Part shown: positions 23,501-34,037 of the stretch, piece after piece
Numbering within the stretch: the first letter of the stretch is position 1
Layout of the letters: each line of letters begins with the position of its first letter
Assembly (NCBI RefSeq): GCF_963678635.1
Contig: NC_087063.1
Location: forward strand, 80,463,574 to 80,523,573
DNA: 60,000 nt
Origin: Symsagittifera roscoffensis
Taxonomy: Eukaryota > Xenacoelomorpha > Acoela > Convolutidae
Direction of reading: 5' to 3'
Program-made: the position numbers and the translations under genes
The notes under the pieces: generated by a model
Told to the model about the DNA's origin: nothing
Databases searched by the model: none
The model's input: only the letters and a program-made list of their open reading frames with translations

Positions 23501-23847
23501 TATCTAATAAAATAAAAAATAGGTTGAAATACACCCAAATTTATCGTTTTTTGAAGTTTCTTCGAAATTTTTTTCTATTTTTTTGGTAATAAATCCCATC
23601 TTTTGAAACTCTAAACATTGTTGGCTTACAATGTACCAAAATACTTAATACCTTAATTCCACAATCTACAAGTAAACAACTAATAATATTCAACAATTAG
23701 ATAAAGCGCGCCGAGTTTTCTGCGAAAAAACAAAACATTTCCACACACAATCCAAAAAAAATCGTTTTTCTTACCATTCTCTTACCATCACACAAACCAT
23801 GAAACCTTTCCATTTTTACTCCCTATCTTAATACATCGTAGACTCTA
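20503..23847 (-). repeat. Right arm, outer copy
   Basis: Inverted match to the left arm from about 12800 out to its terminus at 9668, including the outer segment with GCGCGCCGAGTTTTCTGCG (near 23706) missing from the inner copy. It directly follows the inner copy in the same orientation. Confidence 0.75.
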
Positions 23848-24511
23848 TACCCAATGTTAATACATAGCATGGGAGACCGAAAATCTGTAGAGTATCTTAA
23901 TACATGAGGTCTCCCATGCTCCCCCCCCCCCAACCCACCGCCCGACTTTAGCCTCAACAACTAATACTAGCCAGCCCTCAAACATTCCCAAGTAATCAAG
24001 CAAAAATTGGGTAACATTTTCGGTACTAATTCTGATATAAAGTGTATTTCAGTTACTAAAACAAAATCTGGCGCAGAAAGTATTGCGTTTGGCAAGATCA
24101 TTTTCTTTAACGAAAGTGAGTCGGTTGAGAAAAAGTTTTGATTGTTTTTGACGCCTGTGAACCAAATCTACCGCATTTGAACTCACAAAAAAACAGAAGC
24201 AAAAAGCATCCAATTATTGTTGAGTGACTTTATTTTTTGTACCCGATGAAGACTCCAAAGACAAAATTATTGCAAAAACAATTTGGCTTCAACTATACAT
24301 CCGGGTAACAAAAATGGTAGTCATACAAATCCTTTTCTTATGGAAATTTACAGACTGTAAACTGACTATACTTTTTTTTAAATCACGGAATTGTATGAGT
24401 TCCATTGTCGGTATATTGAGGGCAAACCGGGCTGATTTTTTTTTAAAGATTGATTTTCTATTAATGAAAATTGGCAAAAAAATGTCGATGAAAGTTTTGC
24501 CATCGTTTCAG
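23848..24511. other. Spacer between the inverted repeat and the methyltransferase exon
   Basis: Next to the element, GCATGGGAGACC (near 23868) is inverted at GGTCTCCCATGC (near 23908), and both lie beside further TTAATACAT words, suggesting shattered copies of the element end. A C run lies at 23922-23931. The region to 24511 is probably intron or 5' flank of the methyltransferase gene; a possible donor (CCGGGTAACA, near 24300) is not phase-compatible as read. Confidence 0.4.
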
Positions 24512-25259
24512 GACAAAAACACTGTGGCAAGGAGATCACAACACGGCAGAATATTTGAACCATGTACAATGTTCCGATTTGCAAAAAGAGGAGCTTTTTT
24601 GTATTGGACACCCAGGATTCTGTGCAAAAATGAACGAGTACACTCGGCAAGGGAGGCCCAATGATGGAAAACTTTGTCGGTTGTTTAACGGATCGGACAA
24701 ATGTGAACTACATAAATATGCGGACGTTTATGACTTCATATTTCGAGATATACGACACGAGGAAATGGAAGTGCTTGAAATCGGGATTGGATCACAGAGT
24801 CTCCAGTTTACCTTCACCATGTCGTCAAAGTTCACCATCGGTGCTTCACAACGTGCTTGGAGGGATTATTTCCCCAAATCCCAGATCTATGCGGCCGATA
24901 TTGACCCAGACGTTCTTTTTGAAGAGGAACGAATCAAGAGTTTTTATGTCGACATCCTTAAAAACAAAACTCTCGACGAGATGATAGTGAAAATAGGGAG
25001 CAAGCTGGACATTCTAGTTGACGATTCGCTTCACAGTGTGGAAGGCCAGAACAACTTGATTTCGGTGGCCTATGAATGGATAAAGCCAGGGGGCTATTAC
25101 GTCGTTGAAGATGTAGTCATCGATACTATCTGCACTGAAATGATCAAGACTCTTCTGAAGAAAGGCATAAATGACTTTGCTTATGTTAAAACAGCTGACA
25201 CCCATCATAAAGACAGCGTCTTGCAAATCATCCGAAAACCCGACCACCACTTAAACTAG
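24512..25259 (+). CDS. Class I SAM-dependent methyltransferase-like, last exon
   Basis: The best coding sequence in the window, open for about 248 codons from an acceptor (GCCATCGTTTCAG, ending at 24511) to the TAG at 25257-25259. The frame has no ATG before the upstream stop, so an upstream exon supplies the true start; the first internal ATG is at 24630. The N-terminal third is Cys-rich (HVQCSDLQ, FCIGHPGFCAKM, LCRLF, KCELH). The methyltransferase core follows: motif I VLEIGIGS, then GASQRAWRDYFPKSQIYAAD with the acidic ADIDPD that would bind the ribose of SAM, LDILVDDSLHSVEGQNN as motif IV, and KPGGYYVVEDV as the post-IV strand. The layout resembles small-molecule O-methyltransferases of the MycE/cephalosporin-hydroxylase-like group. 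The substrate is unknown. Usual members have DDG-H where this has DDSLH. No introns within 748 bp, and a much higher GC content than the flanks. Confidence 0.75.
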
Positions 25260-26020
25260 GCTCACTTTCAACTCACTCGAATGCGGCCATTTGTATTTTG
25301 ATAAAAAATCATTTAAAAGTGTAAATTTTGTTACTAAAACAATTTTTGTTGTAATACCCAGCTGTTGTTGGAAAATGAACGAAAGTTATGTTGCGTTTAT
25401 GTTTTCCATATGATCTTTTCTGCTTCTTCATGTAAATATATAGTAAATCCTATAGTTTTGAACAAAAACTTGTACAATTGAAAACCTTCTTCTGCACTGT
25501 TGCATTGAATTCTCCCAGAATTAGCGAAAATATTGGAAATATGGGTTGTAGGTTTACGGTTACAAACTCTGGGGTAATTTTAAAGTTGGTGGTGGAAGAT
25601 ACAAGTTTTTTTAAGTTCGAGTAGCTTAAGAATTTGAGAAGCACCATACAATCGGTTTTCGAGTAGCTAAATCTTATATTAAATTCTACTCGACATCTTA
25701 TTTTCTGGTCTACTCGAAATCTGTTATATGGTATACTCAAAAGCTGTTTGTTTAAAGTACTCAAATTATGATTGTATTGTCTTCTGGAAATCTTATTTTA
25801 TTGACTGTAAAAGTAAACTTCTAAGCCATTTTTCGCACAACATTTTTGGGAAAGTTTGATGCAAAAAGTGCAGAAAAAGTTTAATTTGTACATTCAAAAT
25901 TATTTTTCAAAAATTATTTTCAGCATATGCTATAGACCATATCATGGTATCATGACAACTTCATTTCTGATAAAATGACAATCTTTTTCGTGTAGACCTC
26001 GAGTAATAAATTTCCCTGCC
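25260..26020. other. 3' flank of the methyltransferase gene
   Basis: Contains degenerate repeats of CTACTCGAAATCT (25620-25745). A minus-strand frame of 104 codons over them (25450-25764) is not judged coding. No clear polyadenylation signal near the stop. Confidence 0.4.
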
Positions 26021-26324
26021 TATTGAAAAAATGAAATATGATAGGTAACGAGGTTTAAGACTTGATATGTTGAGGATCTGTACTACCGGATAGTGGACTT
26101 TTGTCTAAGACTAGATTAAAAATCGGGGGTTAATAAGACTACGCTAGGTAAATTAGAGGGTTTAAAAAGGTTGAATTAAGATGGGTTTTGATAACAAGAT
26201 TAGTTGCAGTAAAAACGTTTAGTGACTCCAACTTCAGATATGCCAAAAATTGTTCCGCTTTCAGCAGGTGTTTGACTAATTACAAATACGAAGAAGCAAC
26301 TTAAAGGTTAAAAGGTTGGTAACA
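26021..26324 (-). repeat. 3' LTR of the gypsy element
   Basis: Aligned with 32947-33271. The shared core begins at TTAAGACTTGATATGTTGAG (26055) and ends GTAACA (26319-26324), the complement of the TGTTAC start of the element. The outer 35 bp are worn and lack the clean TGTTA terminus of the partner. An A-rich purine stretch (AAAAAAGA on the minus strand, near 26331-26338) inside the element next to this LTR is a possible polypurine tract. Confidence 0.8.
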
Positions 26325-26699
26325 AAGGAAATCTTTTTTGACATTCTCCGCGAAAATTTAATTGAAGTTTACTTATATTTTTCACTCACAAGTAGTATGT
26401 TAGGGCAAAGAGGTGAATTAACGGAACAAAACGCCCGAGGATGTCGCCCAATGGGAGAAGTATCTAGCACTCAAGTGATTCGGGATAATATCAATCGGCT
26501 AACCGAACCCGAAAACAAATTTACAATAACTAAAGTAGTACTAATGTTGATTTAAGGTTAATCCAGGTAAAGCACCACCTTTTCAAATGAGCTAGTTTTA
26601 GGAATGAACTTTAAGGTTAAAATCTAGAGTTAGCGCCAAAAAAGAGGAAAGAAAAAAAATGATATTAGAAAAGAGTTTGAGTTTATGGTTAAGCAAAGT

Positions 26700-28010
26700 T
26701 TATGCGGCGTCACAGTTTGAGGCTCTGGTTTCTGTCCGTTTCCTGAGTTCGTCAAGAGTCATAGAGAGATCCAATAGCTCAATTGCTGCATTGATGAAAG
26801 TTGTAATAAGCCAGTCAGGATTGTTCACAATAGGCCTATCCATAACATCTGCAGGTTAGGAGGGTAGGCCCGATGGGTTAAATTCGGTCTTCTGCACTTC
26901 GTCCTCCGTCTTCTGCACCGATTTAAATTGAACTTTCTTAAGAGAACGGATTGGTGAGAGCGCTAAAAACGGGTTTTTGTCCATTGGTTCAGTTCCACAT
27001 TCCGTAAGGTTAACTGCGGTCGGTTGTCGCGGAGAAGAAGTTGGTGAAGAAGTTCGATCAACGACATCTATTTGGCGGCTTTCCGATTGTATTAGCTTCT
27101 GAAGTTGTAGTGGATGGTGGAGTTTTTACGTAGGTTGGCGTGTGTTCTCCTGGTCTATTGTCCGAGGTTTTGACCAGGCTAGTAAATACTCTCTCTCCGA
27201 GTAACAACGGCGGTTGCTTGGTCAGAAGCGGTCTGGTGTTGTGATGAATGTGAAGATCTGACGGTTTTCTAGGAGGCGGCGATGTCATAGGCGAAGAGGC
27301 TTTCCGTTCAGCCATATAGCCGTTAATTTAGGTTTGGACAAGCTCTGGGCGGGGGTAAGGTGGTTCTTAGTCTGGTTTTCTGTGTGTTTGCCTTCGTTAT
27401 ACTCGTTTGCAGCTCTGTGGACTAAGAAGTTGTTGTGTTGGTTCACTCTGGTTTTTTGCTTTCAGCAATTAATTTGATCGGTTTTTATCAGATTTATCGT
27501 GGGTGTTTATCGTGGGTGGTTGCGCGCTGGTCTGAGTTATTGTGCCCTGAATCTAGGTCAATCGGCCCATGACAAGTATTTTGCTCCTTCTCTATGTTTG
27601 ATTCGTCTTCTCGGGAATTTCCTGTTTGATGTTTGTTGGTTCTTGCGCTAGCTGACCTTGTTGATTTTCTAAATTACTTCTTACAAGTGGTTTCAGATCT
27701 TTAAGTAAATTCATATATTGTTTCAATTGATGGTTTCGTCAATGATATGTCGGGTGTGTACGTTGTTTGTGGACGGATGGGTTGGCCCAGCGGGCTTATT
27801 TTTTGACAGCTTTCTAAGCAAATAAGGTACCTTAGGCGTTTCCTTTTCTCCTCTTCCTCTCGTAGCAGTGTTTCCCTCGAGCTGTCCATTGTCGCATTTC
27901 GCCACATTGAGTTAGTTCTTCCGTCGTTCTTCACTGGTTCATTGAGTTGGTTCTTCTTGCGAGGGCTAATTTTCTTCGGTGCAGAGGGTCTTTTCACGGC
28001 TAAATCAGAT
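26700..28010 (-). pseudogene. ORF downstream of gypsy integrase, broken
   Basis: Minus-strand frames between integrase and the 3' LTR read as a basic, proline-rich protein: 27997-27701 (KKISPRKKNQL, then REEEEKRKRLRYL), 27315-27058 (MTSPPPRKPSDLHIHHN) and 26843-26700 (NNPDWLITTFINAAIELLDL, ending SNCDAA at a stop). The position is where some gypsy elements carry a pol tail or a third ORF. No signal peptide, transmembrane helix or cysteine-rich ectodomain was seen, so there is no evidence that it is an envelope gene. Frames are discontinuous. Confidence 0.5.
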
Positions 28011-28299
28011 TTACGAACTACTTTCTCCTTTTAAGCGGAATTGTATGATCAGATTCCCTTACTAATTCTTCTTTAAGATTTTATAGTATGGTTCGTCTTT
28101 CGTTCTATCTTGCTTTTTCTTTAGATAAGGTTCTTACCCGATGGGTTACTCAAGATGGGATTTTCCACACCTAGGGCTTTTCTTTTCTCTGCGCGAGAGA
28201 GGACTTTGACAGGGGAACCGGAGCTTGTGGGTACATATCTAGTTGCATTAGATATGTCGTCCGGTGAGGATGATTCTTCGTCTAGGTGTCCGTCTTCAA

Positions 28300-29640
28300 T
28301 GTCATCAGGAGCATCTCAATCATGTCGTCTGTCCCGGCACATTATTTTTTGTCCATTATCTAAACATAACAATGTTTTGTTCCAACCCAGGTTTCTTGAC
28401 AATGGAAGTCTTACTGAATTGTGCCAGATCGTGTTTGGGAATCTACCGAAGTGTGCTTCAAAAGGGGAGTAATTTAGTGATTGTTGTGTTACGGTTCTCA
28501 AGCTTTTTATGATGTTTAGTAATGCAATTTCTCAGAAAGGTTTTGGTATTTCTTGCTCCATAACCATGGTGCAAGAAATAGCAAAAAGTTCCTTAGAAAT
28601 GAGTCGTTATTTAATTGTTATAATTAGTCGCTCGACCAGGCCCCTAGCTCTATGGTCACCCACTGGACTGAATTTGACGTTAAAGTTTTGTTCTTGACAA
28701 AACTATCGAACTTTCTTAGAAATAAATCCCGAGCCATGGTCCGTTCTAATAGTTCTGGGTATTCCGTGAAAAGTTATGTATTTTCTAAGAAAGTTTATTA
28801 CCGATTTTGCAGATGTGCTTGATGTTATTTGTGCCGATGAGAGTTTGGATACTCGATCAACGCATACGAGTATTTATTTTTTCCCCAAGTTAACGGTAGC
28901 GGGCCAGCAAAGTCTAATTTCTTTTCTTGATTTCGTTCAACGTTCGGTGGGAGTTTTTCAAGGTTATCATGTTCTGTCAGTGGCTTCAAATTTTTACCTG
29001 CTTTCACACACTCGATACAATTCTCTCCATGTACCTGAGTTCCTCTGTAAAATTTTGGTCACCAGATGTAGAGGGTTGACAGACTTTTCAATGCAATCTG
29101 GCCTTGGTGAGCTTCATGTAATCTGTGTAGCATCGTCGTGCTCAAGCATGCCGGTATAACCAGTCTATCGTCAAAGTAAAGGCATCCTCTGTTAACATGC
29201 AAGTTGTTGAGGTAAGGTTTGTAATCGTTTCCCAGTTGTGCTATGTCATGTTTTCTGTCTTCTTCGATTGCTATTTTAGTTTTCTTCGAAACCAGTTCTC
29301 GCTTTGTTAACATTGCCATAAATTTGGAATCAAAGATTTCAGGCCATGATAACGGGAATAATTTGTGTTTAAGTGGCTGAGAATTTTTTTTACCGGGAGT
29401 TTGCTCAGAAGATGTACCCGACGTGTTACTAGTTTTGGGTTTTAAGGTTTGGACATTATTTACAGTTGAATTTTCAGGTTGTTCGTTTACTTCTAGTTGA
29501 TCAGACATGAATTTTAAAGTTTTGATAGATTGGTAATTAGAAAAATTGATAGATTTACAAGATGGAATGCAGTCTTCTGTTCGCGAATGTAAATTTTGAC
29601 ACACTGAAATTTTGGAATGTGTAAATATAGTTTGCAAAAT
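28300..29640 (-). pseudogene. Gypsy integrase region, broken
   Basis: Read on the minus strand, the N-terminal zinc-binding region shows LHEAHQGQIALKSL near 29090-29060. The catalytic core starts with a form of the conserved LDFAGPLP motif (near 28910), and the region near 28490-28440 reads NYSPFEAHFGRFPNTIW, typical of the late core helix in gypsy integrases. A Ser/Asp-rich tail follows toward 28010. Several frame changes and stops separate these blocks, so no functional enzyme is encoded. The segment 29637-29059 also includes the RNase H-integrase linker (QPLKHKLFPLSWPEIF). Confidence 0.75.
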
Positions 29641-29879
29641 TTCTGCAGCATCGCAATTTGTTTCTCACGTTCTTTTAATTGACTTGTCATGTGATAAGCC
29701 AATTGGTCAATCACTTTGCAGTGTATGACGTCATGAGAAAAAAAATTTGTTGTGAAAGGTTGTTCCTTAGTTGCGGACGAGAATATCTAGGCATCAGATG
29801 TTCGAAGCCTAAAAGAATGCTTATTTGGTTGACGGAAGCAAAAACGAATTTTTCGTCATCGTACGAGACTGGTACGGGT

Positions 29880-30400
29880 TCACTCGATGGGTGTCTCTAA
29901 AAGATAGTTCAACAATCCCATTTCTCTACCCGGGAGATGCTCAACAGTAAACTCAAACGGTAACAATTTATCTACCCAACAGGTGAGGCGAGGTTGAGCC
30001 GTCTTTGTATATATATTATCTTTTATAGCCCCTATTAAGGCTTTGTGATCGGTTAGAACAGAGAACTGTTTACTCAGCAATTAGTTTTTAAAATGGTATA
30101 AAACCGAAGCTAAACCCAACAATTCAAGTTCGTTCGTGCTGTAATTAAGTTCAGTTATATTGACGAAACTACTCGCGAACGCTACAGTCTTCCAAATTCC
30201 CCCATGGTCTTGCTCGACGGATGCGCCCAATCTTGAATGTGATGCATCGCATTCTACTCTTGTATTTAGATTAACGTCAATTTGGTGATTTGTGACTGTA
30301 TTTCAGATTTCCTTCTTGGTTTTTTCGAACGCCTCAATGTGCACCTCGACCACCTGAACTGTTTGTTCTTTTGCATTAGTTCTCTAGTGATGCTAAATTC
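29880..30400 (-). pseudogene. Gypsy RNase H domain, broken
   Basis: The minus-strand frame 30080-29880 encodes FSVLTDHKALIGAI and then FEFTVEHLPGREMG, the classic TDHKAL and H-x-PG blocks of Ty3/gypsy RNase H. It lies immediately 3' of the RT thumb and 5' of integrase. A frameshift after REMG changes the usual domain end, and the upstream part of the domain is in another frame. Confidence 0.8.
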
Positions 30401-31280
30401 GTGAGATGGTTTAAGTGATACTAGTGATTCGGGATGATAGTGATGCTAAATTCGGGAGGAATTTTTCGAATTGGTTAATTGATCTCATTGGCGATCTCAT
30501 GTCTTTAATACAAAGTGGTTCTTTCAGATTTATGATTGCTTCTGACTTGTTTACTAATGGAGTTGTCCCCTTCGCGTCGATTTTGAATCCTAGCCTTTCT
30601 ATGTTATGCGTCAAAAACTTATTTTTCTCCCATTTTATGGCTAATCCATCGTCGTTCAGTTTTTTAAAACGTTAATAATTAATTTGCGATCCTCCTAAGC
30701 GCTGCCTACGGTAGCAATTCAAAAGTCATCCCAATAACAGTGTGTTTTAGGTATTTTTGTTCTGTCAGACGGTCCATGATACGTTGAAATTCATGAGGCA
30801 TATCGCCTAGTTTGTAAAAACCAGTTTTGAAGCGATATGAGCCTTTGACGTCTCCTCCCACGAAATTAAAATTGCATTGGTTACTTGAATTTTTAGTTAA
30901 TGGTATCTGCCTGCTTGCATAATTTAGGCCAATATATGAGAATCAAATTTCGTTTTCGTCATATCCAATGTTTGTTACCGCGACCCTATCGACTAATCCA
31001 AACAGATTATACATTTGTTATCTGTTACGAATTATCTGTTTATTAAGCAGTTTTGAGTTTAAGGCCAGTTTGATTGACCCGTCTCTTCTTGCTGTAATCA
31101 CGATAGGTGAGATAAAGCAGTTTTCCGAACATCTGGACAGTTTTTTGATATATCCGTTTCTAAGTAATTGATCGATGCATAATTTCACTTTGGGGAGTAG
31201 GTCGATCGGAATGCGTTTCTCTTTTACCTGAATCGGTTTTATAGGTTCCTTAAACAGGTGTTTACAATAAAAATTTTTGA
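30400..31280 (-). pseudogene. Gypsy reverse transcriptase domain, broken
   Basis: The fingers block near 31235-31080 reads KEKRIPIDLLPKVKLCIDQL, followed by CSENCFISPIVIT. The catalytic block at 30739-30725 reads CYWDD, a variant of the YxDD motif (YVDD and YLDD are commoner) with both aspartates kept. The connection region at 30614-30411 contains LGFKIDAKGTTP and INQFEKFLPNL. Stops and shifts break the frame. Confidence 0.85.
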
Positions 31281-31599
31281 TGTCAGGAAATCCGAAGAAG
31301 TCAAGGAATCGGCCTGATATATAAAATTTGAACTCACGTTGAAGTGGTTGACATCTTGACGAGCTGGTCTATCCTTTTCAGTTTTTATCTGGTTAACATC
31401 TATCCCGACATCTTCCGTACATCTAACACTATGGGCCGTGGTTGCTTCTGTAGGACCTCAATTCCTAAATTCGATAGTATATCATTTCCCAGAAGATTTC
31501 TTTCTGCCCTTCAGTGATAAAGAGTTGTTGATCCTTGGCTTTACATCTTTTTGATTGAATCCTTACTATATCTTTTCCGATGATAATTATCGCACTCCC

Positions 31600-31790
31600 G
31601 AAGCCGTGATATGATTTTTTTGTGAACTCGTCGGCTGCTTCTATAGTTAAAATCTGTCTCCTATTTTCAATTTATGAAGTAGATGTTTTTTTTATAAACA
31701 AAACTGGGCTTGCTGAATCAATTTGTATTTCGATAAAGTAAGGGTCGGAGTTTCCCATTGATACCATAAGTGTTTTTTCTTTCAGTTCCA
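31600..31790 (-). pseudogene. Gypsy protease region, altered active site
   Basis: The minus-strand frame contains IEIQIDSASPVLFI. The aspartate and the following hydrophobic residues match the retropepsin active-site loop, but the usual DSG or DTG is DSA (31708-31719). The frame stops about ten codons later. The start of this region overlaps the end of gag near 31782, as expected for a frameshift-type gag-pol junction. Confidence 0.6.
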
Positions 31791-32842
31791 GACTTTCAGA
31801 TTGAATACAGTTCTCACTCCCCCTTCGATTTTATCATTCACCGCTTTTACTTGATTGTCAATGTCTACCACTAAGGCTAGGAATTCTTCCAGATCAACTT
31901 TCAAGCTGTAATTATCCTGCTGGTTGGCCCTATACGTTTCTTGTTCGGGTTGCTTTGGATTTTGATCGACAAGGTTAGTTTGTGTTCTGGCAAGTTTAGT
32001 TTGTGTTCTACAATGTTTGGCGAAATGATTTTTACGACCACAAGTGTTGCATTTCCAATCTCTAGCAGGGCATGAAGTAAGGTGTTCCTTCTTGAACTTT
32101 TGACCACAATGTCTACATTCATTACTTTCTACAACATTTAGAGTTGGTTCGTTTCTTACAAACTGTGGTTTTTGTACAGAGTTATATATAAGAAATTTTA
32201 AGTACTCTTGGTGTATCTTTGTACCTTTCTCATGAACGAGTACATATGCTAACAAGTTTTCTAGGGTCAATTATTCGATGCATAGTTTTTTTGAATTTCG
32301 ACGTTTCGCATATTTTTGATTAAGAAAATCTCTAGCTAACTCTGCCTCAAGTTCGCCCAGTTCACAATTTTTGCTAGTTCCGAGAATGTTTCGTGAAATT
32401 TTTCTAGTGACTCGTGATCTTTCTGTCTTCGGCCAAAAAACTGGTATCTCTCGTAGGTCAGGTTTGTAGTTACAGTGAACATTGTTTGTAGTAGACCTCA
32501 AAATCCAGCGAAATTTATGTCAAGTTTTATTTTCCCGGGGTTCTTGTGTAAAAAGCGTTTTTGTCCTTCTTTTCCGAGTGCCAAGTACAATAGTGACATT
32601 AACTTCTAGTCGATACCACCGATCTGAAGTCCATTAAACTTCGCGTTGTCTTCTGCTTTCCTCCTTCTCTCCTCTTCGTTGTAAGCTGGTAGAGCTTGTT
32701 TGTATCGTTCTTCTTTTTCGGACCGACGGTAGTGATCTTTCGAAGTTTCCGCTGTTTCTGGAGTAGGGTATAAAAGTTTGGGTCTTGCCGGTGGGTTAAC
32801 TACGTCTTCGATATACACCCAAACGTTAGCAATGATTGTCAA
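31782..32842 (-). pseudogene. Gypsy gag with double zinc knuckle, broken
   Basis: Three minus-strand segments: 32842-32606 (charged, ERRRKAEDNAKFN), 32501-32271 and 32270-31782. The last two are in one frame separated by a single stop codon at 32273-32271. The C-terminal part carries two nucleocapsid-type zinc motifs, ECRHCGQKFKKEHLTSCPA and KCNTCGRKNHFAKHC, as in many invertebrate gypsy elements. The gag N-terminus and the link between the first two segments are frameshifted. Confidence 0.8.
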
Positions 32843-32936
32843 TTGAAATTTTTCTGAACGTGTTTACCAATCAGGTTGACTCTCGTTTGATGCGTTATTA
32901 CAGAAAAACTCTAGGCATCGTAGGTTCGACTTGTTT

Positions 32937-32946
32937 GACTGCGCCA
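32937..32946 (-). promoter_or_regulatory. Primer-binding site of the gypsy element
   Basis: The minus strand reads TGGCGCAGTC directly next to the LTR end (…TTTAACA). TGGC at this point complements a tRNA 3' CCA end plus discriminator base. The matching tRNA was not determined. Confidence 0.7.
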
Positions 32947-33271
32947 TGTTAAAAAACTCAAATAAGGTAGGTAAATGGGTTTGACTAGGTTTACTTAAAT
33001 TAAACTAAATTAAGACTTGATATGTTGAGGATCTCTACTACCGGATAGTGGACTTTTATCTATGACTAGATTAAAAGACGGGGGGTTAATAAGACTACGC
33101 TAAGTAGATAAGAAAGTTGAATCAAGACTGGTTTTGATAACAAGATTAGTTGCAGTAAAAACGTTAAGTGACTCCAACTTCAGATATACCAAAATTCGTT
33201 GCGCTTTTAGCAGGTGTTTGGCTAGTTAACATAAGCGAATAAGCAACATAAAGGTTAAAAGGTCCGTAACA
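32947..33271 (-). repeat. 5' LTR of the gypsy element
   Basis: 325 bp bounded by TGTTAA on the plus strand (32947) and GTAACA (33266-33271), giving the standard TGTTA…TAACA ends. It holds the transcription start and polyadenylation signals by position, but no TATA box is obvious. Confidence 0.85.
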
Positions 33272-33350
33272 AAAAAATACCATTTTACACTGCCAGCCCG
33301 TTTCTAAGTAATGAAACAAAACTAAAAAACTATTTAGCAGAACTAGGTTT

Positions 33351-34037
33351 CCCGAGTTGAGATCCCGCTCAAAAACCGCTCAAAACATTTGCAGTTTGAG
33401 CGGTTTTCCAGCAAGATTTGAGCGGTTTGGGCGTTTTTTTTTGGAAAAACCGCTCAAACCGCTCAAATCTTGCTTAAGAACGGCTCAGAAACCGCTCATA
33501 TCAGAATTTATGACAATTGTATGATGAGCATTTTTGGTCAACCAGCGATGTTTGTATCCGTAGAAAACATGCAGAACTAAAATCTCAACAAGCAGAAATT
33601 AATATTGCTTGATTAGCCCAGTATCGTCGATCATCCGAGTCGCAATTTTTCACCTAGTTTGAAGCAAGATTGGAGCGATTTGAGCGGTTTTTTAGACAAT
33701 TGCTCTCAAAATCTTGCTTCAAAGTGAGAGGTTTGAGTGGTGTTTGAACGGTTTATCTAAAATGACCGCTCAAAAACCGCCCAAGATTATAACGGCTTTG
33801 AGCAGTTTTTCTAGATAAACCGCTCGAAAAACCGCTCGAATCTTGCGCGGTTTTTGAGCGGTTGTTTCAGATAAGCCGCTCAAAACCGTTCGAAACTTGA
33901 GCGGTTTTTGAGCGGTTTTTTTAATAAACAGTTCAAAAACCGCTCATTTTGAAGCAAGATTTTGAGCGCAATCGTTCAAAAAATTGCTCAAACCGCTCAA
34001 ATATTGCTTCAAAAATGGTGAAAAATCTCGACTGGGG
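33351..34037. mobile_element. GAGCGG-rich self-complementary element
   Basis: Ends CCCGAGTTGAGAT and ATCTCGACTGGGG are inverted repeats. The interior is a dense mix of GAGCGGTTTTTGAGCGG and its complement CCGCTCAAAAACCGCTC, so a single strand could fold almost completely. About 150 bp at 33500-33650 are unrelated and contain a GTATGATGAGCATTTTT word. A shortened relative occupies 46113-46423. Non-coding. Target duplication not identified. Confidence 0.6.

Larger units (their letters stand above)
9668..23847. mobile_element. 14.2-kb long-inverted-repeat structure (putative giant TIR element)
   Basis: Outermost sequences are inverted copies: TGTATTAAGATAGGGA at 9669 and the complement of TCCCTATCTTAATACA ending near 23846. 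From there inward the left arm (9668 to about 12990) is matched base by base, with small indels and perhaps 10-15% divergence by eye, by the complement of 20503-23847. It is matched a second time by the complement of about 16935-20495. Examples: GCGGTAGCTCATAAAGG at 10370 against its complement near 20035 and 23100, and AAGTGTTCGAAC against the left-arm GTTCGAACACTT. The centre (about 13030-16900) is single-copy. No transposase was found and no clean target duplication could be defined at the ends. Confidence 0.75.
26021..33271 (-). mobile_element. Ty3/gypsy LTR retrotransposon, degraded, minus strand
   Basis: Two LTRs about 6.9 kb apart bound a pol gene in the order protease, RT, RNase H, integrase, which defines the Ty3/gypsy lineage. 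A PBS-like site adjoins the right (5') LTR. All coding parts carry in-frame stops or frameshifts. The LTRs differ by roughly a tenth of their bases by eye plus an 18-bp-scale deletion, so the insertion is old. No matching target duplication was found. Components are listed separately. Confidence 0.9.

Noticed and set aside
24224-24664. 146-codon plus-strand frame overlapping the methyltransferase start
   Set aside because: It runs across the predicted splice acceptor and overlaps the methyltransferase in another frame; its content upstream is hydrophobic AT-driven sequence.
25450-25764. 104-codon minus-strand frame
   Set aside because: Lies over degenerate CTACTCGA repeats, with no domain and biased composition.
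27058-27997. Retroviral envelope gene in the gypsy element
   Set aside because: No signal peptide, cleavage site, transmembrane helix or cysteine pattern.
28155-29159. Plus-strand open frames of 60-127 codons across the gypsy pol region
   Set aside because: They are antisense to recognisable integrase and RNase H motifs on the minus strand.
33351-34037. CRISPR-like array of GAGCGG repeats
   Set aside because: Units are irregular, present on both strands and without equal spacers, in eukaryotic DNA.
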